From NCBI RefSeq assembly GCF_041260155.1, contig NC_091942.1, positions 13,703,501-13,767,500 of the forward strand: a stretch of 64,000 nt of DNA, in the 5' to 3' direction. This document shows, one piece after another, positions 39,001 to 51,000 of the stretch (the stretch's first letter is position 1; every line of letters begins with the position of its first letter). The notes beneath the pieces are model-generated. The model was not told where the DNA came from and searched no databases. It was given only the letters and a program-made list of their open reading frames with translations. Both the position numbers and the translations under genes were made by a program. This DNA comes from Ptychodera flava. Taxonomy: Eukaryota > Hemichordata > Enteropneusta > Ptychoderidae.

Positions 39001-42000
39001 TATATGATGTGACAGAGGCCAAGTGTTTGCTAACTTAATGAGTTCAATAGTGGCACTATCATCATTACTTTTGTCATTTCCTGTCCTTAGAAATATTGCC
39101 ATGTTCAGCTTGCATTGTGTCCATCAAGAGCTTCACATATGATCTCAGATGATTTTCAAAATGATTATATACTTGTTCCAGGGATAGAAATACTTTTTTA
39201 TTTCTTGTGGCAAAAGTTTGCCACTGGATATGAAATCTGGTGGCAATTATGAAAAATCTGGTGGCAGTTTAACACATTATGTGATCGGTATAATACAACA
39301 TTTTGTCATTGCCACATACTCATTCTAATTTATTAATTCTTGAAAATATGGTGAGTACACGTCACAAAAAGTCAACCCATACTGCATGCCTCGAAAAAAA
39401 GTTTCAAACTTACTAACCGTGGGACACGTGAATTTCATTTTTACTTGCCCGAGAGGAAAAAGTACTTGCCCTAAATTTCTAATAACTGTACCAGTAATTT
39501 GTAACAGAGAGCAACAGTTTGGCCATATGGAGTGAATTCAAAGAGGGAAAAAACAGATTCAAACAAGAACTACATCTTGTTAAAATGAAGGACTATTACC
39601 AAATCTGAAATGTCCCAGAAGAAATGTGAGAATACTTTAGTCTTTTCTGTAGATTTTGGCCATTTAGAAAACATCTTTGAATTTGGAATTTTTCCACAAC
39701 CTAGTCCAAATTAAAATCTTTGCATAAGAGTAATAAGATTGTGTGATTTGCCGAGATCTATGGCTTTGAATAAGTTTACATCCATTTACAAAGCACATGG
39801 TGAAATTACACTATCGTGTGAAGCCGATCGACTGTCATACAACTCATACGCTTGCACAAAGAGAATGGCAACCACTGTCAAGAGCATACCACTTTACGGC
39901 ACACATGCAAAACAGTGAGTTCACTCCATGTCGTAGGAGAGAACATGTCGCAAAACTCTATTTTTACGACTTTTTGTGTTTTACAACAGCAAGAACGATT
40001 ATTTTGCGATGTCGGGCGGATTTTCAAGGGTTTTCAGAAAACACTTCTGAGTGTTGAAGGACTTACAATGATTGTAGACGGGTACAGACCTAATGAAATA
40101 CGTTTTCAAGCTTGAATTGTCCAGAGCTTAGTTAATTCAACCGCTGGTGGACTTGCCCGTCGGACGGGAAGCATATTGATTTTAATTGCCCGACCGCAAA
40201 ATTCAATAGCAACGGGCGTCGGGCGATAGGAATTTTTGAGCCTGTACTGGCTAATGAATTGCAAGTATTTATTATTATTTAAATCACGCATGCTGCAGTT
40301 TGGCTTTGTTTTCAAAATGTCACAACATGCTTTTATCTTGTGCCCTATGACTGCATTATGCGGCTTATCACAGAGAACAACAACATGTCAAGTGTACAAA
40401 AGCTGCTGTCATCGATATGGAGATTAGCCAATCACAAGTTTGGATTCACGCTATGTTTTCATTCATGCCAAAATGTCGCAATTAGTTTGGGGTTTTTTTT
40501 CTAATGAGTTTTTTCCGCCGTCCGACAACGCATGTTCCTTCAGTGTTCCTTCAATCAAGCCGTAGGATCGATGACATGATGACCCAAAATTTAGTGGCAG
40601 AAAAATACCACCAGAAAAATAATTTGGTGGCAGATTGACAGTTTTTGGTGGCAAATGCCACCATTGCCACCGATTATTTCGAACACTGTTGTTCAGTCGA
40701 TAACATCTATTTTGAAACTGACTTCACTTGCTCTGACAATCGAGAATTTACTCCCTCAATCACTTGGACGAGAAACTTAATCTGTCTCTGACGTCGTATC
40801 GTATTACATGCATACAAAGAAGCTCCAATTCATCTGTTTTGCCTTTAGAATGGCTAGCTACATGTGTCATGTGTTGGAAGTCTTGATATTAATTACACAC
40901 AGGTTCTGAACAGCAGTTTGATTTTTTTCCCCTCTCTCTCCACAGTTGGCATCCCTACAATAAAATGGTGCGGTGCGGAAGGAGATTACAATGTTATGGT
41001 GATGGAGCTTCTTGGTCCCAGCCTCGAAGACCTCTTCAATTTTTGTTCCAGAAAATTTAGCCTTAAAACAGTTTTACTCCTAGCCGATCAGTTGGTAAGT
41101 TTCGCAAGTCAAAGCATAATATTGCATCCTACCGAGCCCTGTTTATGGATAGTGTGCAAAGATATGTGCTATTAGATGCGGTATCGTGTTTCTCAGAGCC
41201 ATATGTTGAGAAAGGAAATGGTGAATTCCAATGTTTCATCCTGCTATAATATGTCCAATTCTCTTCCTGTTCAATCTCATTTGTTAGTAATAGGGACATT
41301 TTACCCATCCCGTAAGATAACACAATGTCAGGTACACCATTTTATTTGGAGAGTGGGTTTAATGGGTGTCAGTTGGCTTGTAGTGCAGCCATATTTCAGT
41401 GGCAGTGCTTGGCCAATCATTTGAACTTCGTTCCACCAAGTGGGACAGCAGCTGGCAAATTTCTCTGCATGCTGATTTCAAACATGTGAGACTTAACAAA
41501 TTTGAAAATAAAAAATTGAATTACTGCTGGCTCAGGAATCTTCCAGTTTGCATTGTTTGTGATATTTTGAGGTAAATGACAGGTCAAACCATCAAAACAG
41601 AAAGACAGGAAATTGTATCTCTTGTGTGTAAATTTGGGGTGGGATATGGATAGCTGATATTGATAATCAGCAAAAGTGTGTAAGAGGGTTGGAGAATACA
41701 AGCTTGACCCATTTTCTCTGAATTCTAAACAAAAAAAATTCTCGTCGACCAGATTGTTGTCATAGTGTGTGAAAAGGTGTGAAATGCTGGTCCATAGTAA
41801 ATGATCAAAACGTTCAACCCCAGACAGACAACTATCAAATCAACTTTGCCATGGATCTGATACAATGGTCAACATTCTTGTGATAATGAGCCAAGTGAAG
41901 CTTAAATTCCGAGTCTGTGTATCCCAGAGGTTGGTCTTTCCCAGACTGAGTGCAGGCATTCTATCGTTTCAGTTTGTTGCCTGCATCAGCAGAACTTGCC

Positions 42001-45000
42001 AATTTAATACAGTAGTCTCTGTGTTACTAATTTACACTGCCTAGTTTGCCCTGCCCTGGTTTCATTTTTTTAAACTATTTATTTTTAAAAAACTGTTGAA
42101 TTAACACAGCCTGGTTGCTAGAACTGCAGTGTTTCAGTATAGGAAGAGTGGTGTAGTGTCAGATCTCTGTCAGAGTTATTCCCTGAATGGTTATAGTCAT
42201 ACCAGATGACTCATTTCGATACAGTGCACCATTCTGAAGAAGTAATGGCTGGTGACGGGTCAGGGAGAGCGGGGACGAAAGAGCACTTTCTAGTCCTAAT
42301 CCCATATCACTATCAAAGGATAGATTTGAGGTGTTGAATGTTTGCATTTAGGCGTATAATGTAACCTTTAATCACATGGTTCACAAGAAAACTTGTCACT
42401 TTCTCCCCGTTATGAAAACTACTGTGGTGGGTAGGGTCAGTGTGCAACTCAAGTATGTGATGTTTTCAGGACATTCAATATATGTTTCTCAGAAGTATTT
42501 AATATGCAGCCACGCACCATGCAGAGAATTTGAACCCCAGAAATCCCCCAGTTGAAAGAAGTGATGTTCAGTGCTTCAGTGAACAACCAATTTTAATCAC
42601 GTATTCAGTTTGTTTCTGGAATATGAGCATAACGTTCCCAGGGTGTGCAGGTTATGCGTCTCACAGTGGGTGTTTATATTTTTACCTCCCATTTGCCATA
42701 CATATATGGCAATTGGGAGGTTATATGGTTGGAAAAAGTCTGTATGTGAGATGTCTGTCTGTATGTATGTATGTATGTATGTATGTATGTATGTATGGAT
42801 GTCTGTCCGTCCAATGCAAAAACTCCGAAACTGCTGCACGTATTAAGCTGATTTTTGGTGTAGTGATGCCATATATGGTGTAGATGTGCCGTTGTTAAAA
42901 TGAACTTTTTAGTCTCATAGATATGCAAATGAGGTAGAAAAAAATAGCGAAAATGGTCAAAAATCAATAACTCAGGAACTACTCATCTGATCATTGTCAT
43001 ATTTGGGTTTTAGGTACCTTAGGCCCAACTCATTTAAACATATAGATTTGATGTCAATATTTGATGCTTTCTATTTTTAATGAATTTTTTTCTTTCTTTT
43101 TTGCCATTTTAGTAAAAAAATGTTTTTCTCTTAAACCAATGGTTGGATCGTTTTAAAATTTGGCGTGCAGGTGATTTGTGATAACTCAAAATAGAATGCA
43201 TCAAAATAATGACTAATTTGCATATTTGTATTTTTGGCAATTTTTGCCATTTTTGGTTAAAAAAATCTTCTTTGAAACTGTGTATGCCATTACTTTCTAA
43301 TTGGGTGTGCAGGTTCCTAGGAGTGACCTGAAGATGACTCTGTGAACTCAATCTGAAATTTGCAAATTTTGTGGTACTTTTTGTCATGCTTTCAAATTTG
43401 GTACACAGGTGAAATGTAGTAGGTCATTCATTCAAAGTCAAGTACTGCCTGTGTGAATGAGCAGATTATGATTGTGCTGTTCCAGGCTGAGGTGCTATTT
43501 ATATGAATGATGCAATGTTTGATGGTAATTGATGTTTTAACTGAATTTGACTAATTCATTGTATGTAACTCTTGTACTGTATAAACCCTATCAATTCACC
43601 CAGAAAAAAATAATTAATATGATTTTAAATAATTAAATTAATTAGGAAATCAACAAAGCCAAAATAATTTTAGTGAATTATTATTAGAAAGTTTAACTAT
43701 TTTGACAGTTCATAGTGAAATGCTTACCATCTTGGAGGATTAAAACATGTAAAGGCAACTTTCCTGAATCCCAACTTTGACATATTCTGAACCGTCATAT
43801 ATTGTGTTCTGTATGTTATCTAAAAGAAATTGCTCATAATAGTTTGTCATGATAGGTTGGTCAAATAAATAGAGATAGAGAAAGTTCCAATTTCCATTTA
43901 TGGTTGACTTGGTAAGGATAAAATAAAATTACTGTTTGAGGGAGAAAATAGAGTGGTCAATTAAAAGAGTGGTAAAGTGATAGGGTTTTTATGGTAAAGC
44001 CGGGCTGTAAGATTCCTCATGTGCTATTTATAGCAGTTATGCAATCTGTGTAAACAATGCAATGAAAGTGTTACATGATTCCTTATAATGCTTTTGATGA
44101 CCTTGAACTTTTTAAGTTGCAAACATTTGTCTCTTCTTTGTGTTTTCTCTGAGTACCTACAGGCTCAACTTATTCAACAGAACTTACTTGCAATGTTAAT
44201 TTGAAAGTTAAAATGTGCTTGGTTAATAGGATGAAAATACTGATAAAGATATCCAGCTGAAGATTCTTTATAACCTGACAGATATGCTGTTTTTATGACA
44301 TAAATCTTGATAAGCAAGTCTTGTTTTAGAATGTAATTAATCTTGTTTGTATTGTTATAAGCAGCAGTATCAAGTTGAACAAGTTGATATTGACAAGTTA
44401 GTCGGCTGTTGGAGGTTGAAAGCTGTAAAAATAAATGTATGCATGTCTGTCTGTATGTATGTATGTATGTATGTATGTATGTATGTATGTTAGTTAGCAT
44501 GTGCGGATGTATGTCCATCCACATTAAAAACTCCTAAATCGCAGCAGCTACCATCTTAGTATTTTGTGGACAGGTTCACCCAGGGGTGGAAATGTGAATT
44601 TGTTGAAATAAACATGTCAAAGTCCAAAATATACAAATGAAGGGAAAAAAGGAAAGATCCTGCAAATTGCTAAAACCCTGTAACCACTGGTCAGATTTGG
44701 TTGGAACTTGGTATGCAGGCTCTTTATAGTGACTTAAGTTACATTTCTTCAAATTGTGGTGAAATTTTCGAAAGTTGTATTTTTCGGGCGATTTTCCTGT
44801 TTTTTGTCAAAAAATCTTCTTTTCTGAAAGCGCTGATCCAATTGCCTCGAAAACTTGTATGTATGATCCTAGGGTTGGCCTTTGTCAGATTTGTTCAAAT
44901 TGTGGTGAAATTTTCATATTTGTATTTTTGGGGTAATTTTTCCCATTTTTTTTCAAAAAATCATTTTCTCCCAAAGTATTTGTTGGATTGCTGTAAAACA

Positions 45001-48000
45001 CGATAGTCTTGATCCTAGGGTTGTTTTCTGTCAGATGTGTAAAAGTCATTATGAGATGGAGCATTTCATATTGCCGGGGTATAAGATTAATTGGGACTTG
45101 CAATGGAATTTTCTTAGTCATCCTGTAAGAATGCAATGTCATGTGTGTACTAGTACTTAGTATCTCTGTAAAATGGGAGGACAGTGTCATTGACACTATT
45201 TTTAAGTTTGTACTTGTAATTTAATTAGGTTTGTCATGCATTGTTCAGTGGATCTAAAAGGCTTTCCTGTTATTCAGTTTTGGGCTTCAGTGGTCTTTAT
45301 CGCTGTGTATCTCTCTATTCAAATCACACAATTGGTCTTTCAAATGAGGCCCAAATGATGTTGTACAGTGCCCGCATTGGTTAGGACTTCCTTCTCCCTA
45401 AAAAAATATGGAAGCTGTTTCCAGTGTGAGTATTAAAGGCCATGATATAATTCCTTAGAATTCCATCTTTTATCACATAACACTTTCATGTTTGTCATGA
45501 TTTGTTTATCTTTTGTACCATTAATAATAAAATAAATCGTACCAAATTAAATTTTACCCGCCATTATTTTATTCATGTCCTTACAGGCCTGTATAATAAT
45601 ATTGACACCAAAAGTATTATCTTAAAAACAAATCTAATATTGTCTTATAATCATAAAAGGTCCAGTAGCTGTAACTTTTGATGACTTTTTTCACAATTTT
45701 GTTTTGTATGTCAATTACAAGTTCTTTTTTCATTTCCCAAAGCATGTCGAAACCTAACTATTTACCTTGTCAACAAATCGTCTATATGTGTTAAATGCAC
45801 TTTTGTTATTTACGTTTGAAATATAGTCTGGACCAGAATACCCTTGTTAACAATATCTGTGCAGTCTGTACGTTTTACAGGCTGAAATGACACACTCAAC
45901 ACTGCGCATCTCAATATGCTTTCAGAAAAAACTGCAGTTGAAATTTTTAAAAGTAAAAAAAAGGATCATAAAAAAATGACATTTACTGGCCCTTTTAAAA
46001 GAAGCGGATGACCTCATAAACGTCAATAAAACTTTTGATTGTATACTAGTTTTGACTGCATGACAGTTCTGTGCAAATGTGATTATCAGCAACTTCCCAA
46101 AGGGTCTGAAAGAAAGCTTGTTGACAACTGTCCCTGAAGTTTACGTGATTGATTGGTTTTATGATGTAAGACAGGAAGCTGGTAGTACATCTGATAAACT
46201 GTTCTTCAGTCTCATTGAAGCTTTCTCTTCCACAAGCAACAGTGGTTTCAGCAGATAAGAGAAATTTTGAGAGTAGTATACGATCCTCTGTAACCATACA
46301 AAAACAAAACAAAAAGCAAGCAGCTTTTGGTGAATTTACACACATGTGTAAAGAAAGTTCATTTGTTTGACATACGGCAGCAAAATGACTTATAAAAGGA
46401 TAGAAAAAATGAATGCTTGTAGTAAGTGAGGAATTTACAGTTGCAAAAGGGAGGCCTCTTCCTCTTATCCCATGCCTTTGGCAAGTGGAATGTTTTTTGA
46501 AGTCGATGGAAAAATAATTCACTTGCCCCGCAGACAAGCTGGCACTTACTATGCACAATGGTATAACTAACTACATCGCTTGCAGCTGGCTCTACATGCA
46601 CCCAGTGTAAAGACAAGTAACATTTTCCCTCAGGAAAATCAAAATTAATTCTCTTCACTGTCAAGTGCAGTTCAGTAGTTGAGCTGAAAAGCCATTCCAT
46701 TTAAGGAATGTGGAAATCCATTTGTGGAAAAGATGTCTTCAGCGTGTTATTAAAGAGTTAAATTTAAATTTGATCGCGGTTGGAGTTTCTATCAGTTGAT
46801 GTTATATCATGAAAGAGGTAAAATTACGTCTTGCCCATTAGTTGCTGTCAGGTTAAAAGAACTCTGTGTTTCTCACTCTGAAAGGATTTTTTGCCCTGAA
46901 ATCATTTTCTGGTTATGGAGGCATTTACAGAACGTGCACATTAAAGACTGGTCATTGTTGTCAAAATTAGCCATCAAAACTTTTCACTGATTTGCCAAGT
47001 TGCATATATAGAAACTCCCTGAGGGTGAGAGTTGCCAACAAATACAGCTGTTCACTTTGGCATCTGATTGGAAAACTGACACGTGCTCTGTGCCATTAAT
47101 GTTTGAAGGGTTTACTGTTTGTATTGTATGTTTGTGAGTAAGCTTTCGGTCAAATGTTCTTGACATTGCAATGTAACAACCAGAAGTGTGTGAGCAAAAA
47201 AATCTCAGTCACGGAAAGTAGGGCCCTGGACGTAGTGAAGTTACCCAAACAAAGGTCCTTTTCATGCATTAGATAGCTTAGACAGCGTCTTGTATCTGCT
47301 TCAGAAAATCTCATTGATCCATTCATCGTAACCGACTCTTTCTTTGTTCTCCACTCTAACCCGACAGATCAGCAGGATCGAATACATTCACTCCAAGAAC
47401 TTCATCCACCGTGATGTGAAACCAGACAATTTCCTCATGGGGCTGGGTAAAAAAGGCAATCTTGTATATATCATAGACTTTGGGTTAGCCAAGAAGTACA
47501 GAGACGCAAGAACACATCAACACATACCCTACAGGGAAAACAAAAATCTTACAGGCACAGCCAGATATGCCAGCATCAATACACATTTAGGAATAGGTGA
47601 GTTGTTTGGTTTCTCTGCTTCTGTTTTACATTCAGAAGATAATACATTGACCAGCCGAGCTCTAATTACATCACCAGAGCTAAAAATAGTTCAATATCAC
47701 AATGCATAAAATAGTCTGTCGCAGGCTTAGACGTCAGTGTACATGCTGAGTGTTTTAAAGCGCTTGGGAATGGCCTTGGGTAGACTTTCCTTGCATTAAA
47801 CATGGTATTACACTTCAAAAATTTCTACTTTATTACGAAACACAGTTGCCGTAAGTTCATATTCAACCTGCAAAACATTACATATCCAGTGGAGAAAGAA
47901 GGAAATAGAAATGTCCGTACATCCTCATTAACAGGGCTTTCGGAAATATTTATCACAAATATTTATGTGGTAGTGGTGGCAGTCGGTACATGTGACTTCA

Positions 48001-51000
48001 CTGAATAAATAATGAATGAATGAAAATTATTTTTTACATAATGAGGGGATTTTCATCTTGTTGAACCCTTCAGGCTGTTATGGACATTTTTTCATTGCCA
48101 TCTGGGTCAGAGGTAAAAAAAAATGGCCTTGATTGTGTAAAGGTTAGTCCGATCAACTGGTTTGAGCTGGAACAGAGTCCAAATGACAATGTTCCTCTGA
48201 CCTCTGCAGTGCAGACTTCACGTGACCGGGCGCTGCAAACAAACACACACGCTTCAAAAGGCACATGCAGAGGAACACCCCAGAGGAATACCTGTCTCAA
48301 CAATTCAGTCACTTTTGCATATGTTTTTGTTTGTCCTGCAGTGGTTTGAATTCTGGGTTAAAACCCATTGCAGTTATTAGACCAGGGAAAAGAAAACCAT
48401 TTTGTGTTCAACAAAAGTGTTCTATTATACACTTTGAATGAGTCTGTGTATGTTTAGATTTTAAGCTGAACACTCCCTAATGATCACCATTGAGCGGGGA
48501 TTTGTCCGGGGTCATTGTCCTGACCCGCAGACAATAGACTTCCCATGGTGCACTGCAGGAGAGTTGCCCTGTCATGAGATGTTCTCACAATGATACTGTC
48601 TTGTCACCACTGATTAGACTTGCGCTCATCAAGCAAGGTCAAGTAAAGGAATAAGGAAAAAGGCAGCACAAATTCTATTCAGGCAGTACGCGCCTCAAAA
48701 CTGAAATACAAACTTTTGCTTAAACTTTCTGCAAGGAAGCTTTACACCATTCCCTTTCGAAATCAAGAATAAAAATCTGGGATCACAGTGGACAATTTGC
48801 TACCAAAGAAACAAATTACACTTTATTTAGTGGTATTTGAAATTCAAAATTGGCGCCATGCCTATGTTAAATTCATTGGGAAAAATTAAAGTTTCCATTT
48901 TCGCAAAAATGAGACCATAACAATTTTATTCATTCCTAGAGCTTCAAAATGAGCCCACACAAGTGGTACTGTAAATCAGAAAATATTGTAAAAAATTTGG
49001 AATCCAAATACCTGTCCCCAAGGCTGGCGTATTACCATAATACCTTAATCATAGCTTTGAAGGAGGCTGGCCAAATATTAACACAACGGACAGGTATTCT
49101 GGTAGATTTATAAGATAAGAAAATATCCTTGGAGAGGGCAACTGTAATCCTACTTGAAGGGAAATTAGAATGTCATTGTAACCCCTCCCTGTTGCCCTGC
49201 AGCACACAGGTCTTATGTACTGTTGAATAAATATGGAGTTTGTGCAGTTTTCAGGAATGATTGAGTTCTCTCTGTAGTCTCTCCACATTTTAATAGTATT
49301 TTTACACTGATGGAAATTCTCCGCATGGTCAAGGTAGTTCAACATAATTCTTTTCCTTCTATTCAGAACAAAGTTTCGGGGGGGGGGGGGGGGGGGGTAT
49401 GTAATGCTTGTTTCTTACTTCAAAATGTTGTCAGTTGTTACTCAAGCTGTCAGAATGTAGTTTTACAGTTACCGAATATTCCTTGTGTGACCAGTCATGT
49501 CAACATTGCCTTTTTTCTCCTTCCGCAGAACAAAGTCGGCGAGATGATTTAGAATCACTCGGTTACATGCTCATGTACTACAATCTTGGCAGTCTACCAT
49601 GGCAGGGTTTAAAAGCAGCCACAAAGAGACAAAAATATGAGAGGATAAGTGAAAAGAAGATGTCGACGCCGATAGAAGTCCTTTGTAAAGGTTTTCCATG
49701 TAGGTGTTACCTTGCTGCGGGGTTCTTAGCTTCCGACCTTTTCCTTTTTTTCCGATCTTTATCTCGTCTCTTCATCTTCCTTCTCATCACATTTAATCTC
49801 ACCACTTAACTTTCAGCCACTGTGAATGCTAATGCCTGATCACACTACATAATACTCCTGTTTTTTTTCTCTTTTTTTATGTTTTCCGTCCAACAGCCGA
49901 GTTTGCAACATACCTGAATTACACTCGGTCATTACGATTTGACGAGAAGCCCGACTACTCCTATCTCCGGCAACTTTTTCGCAATCTGTTCCATAGGCAA
50001 GGTTTCACATATGACTACGTCTTTGATTGGAACTTGCTTAAGTTTGTAAGTATTTCATTTCCCCTGCCAAATGTCGGTTAATTGTAATTTGGTTTGTCCC
50101 CACTACAGCGGAGTTTGCAACGTACCTGAATTATGTCCGATCCTTGGGCTTTGAAGACAAGCCTGATTATTCGTACCTACGACAACTCTTCCGAAATCTC
50201 TTCCATAGAAAAGGTTTCACCTATGACTATGTCTTTGATTGGAACATCCTCAAACTCAATGTAAGTACTCTATTTGTTCACGACGGCCAGCAAAAGACGT
50301 GCTAAAACCAAAATTCTGAGAGAAAAATTATGTGTGTCAACACGTACACTTGGTGAAGGGTTTTGGAGGTGTAAAGTGATTGGGTACAACAGTAGCAAAC
50401 TCCATCTGTCAGTCACTAACCACTTTCATACGTTAGAGTGGGCAGTTCTCCTCGCTAATAATAGTGTTTGAGAATGGTCCATCTAACAGGCTATCCACAG
50501 GTAGGCAACCTAGTTTCCTCTCATACATGTCTGCGTCAGTAGTTTTTTCCCCCCGGAATGTCTTACTCCCTGCTCTGTTAGTAGTTGTATTGTCAATGCC
50601 ATGCCTTGTGAAAGGTAACCCTTTCGGAAAGGCATGACAGTTCTAACTTGTGTTTGCCAACACTTGACACTTGTTTCGCAATTTGTCTGACACTAACCTG
50701 CATGTTGCTGTAGCTTACGGTTGCTAAAACCGAAATGGCAGATTTTGAAATGCCTCTATGAACTACCAAAGCTACAAAGTCCCGTAGTTGTTGTTTACGC
50801 AGGTACACTTAGACGCAGGTACACTTAGCACTACTTGTAGTATGTGTTGCACCCAATTTAAATCAAACTGACCATGGCTTTTAACTCCCTTTCCTGGATG
50901 CAGGGAGGCAGCAGTAGGGGTCACACGGAAGATGACAGGAGGGACCGTGAAGACAGACACCACCCTCGTAGTTCTACCACCCGGGCGCTAGCAGGCACAG

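Larger units (their letters stand above)
41095..47367. other. CSNK1 intron 3, 6.3 kb
   Basis: Holds two elements with a tetranucleotide core (42684-43470 and 44412-45080) and a possible minus-strand two-exon open frame (46046-46700). The remaining sequence is AT-rich with nothing recognised. Confidence 0.5.

Noticed and set aside
38780-39022. 80-codon minus-strand frame in CSNK1 intron 2
   Set aside because: Composition is protein-like but there is no recognised motif, no partner exon and no splice support.
42530-42967. Several overlapping frames on both strands around the ATGT run
   Set aside because: They arise from the tetranucleotide repeat, which has no stop in some frames; no protein family is recognised.
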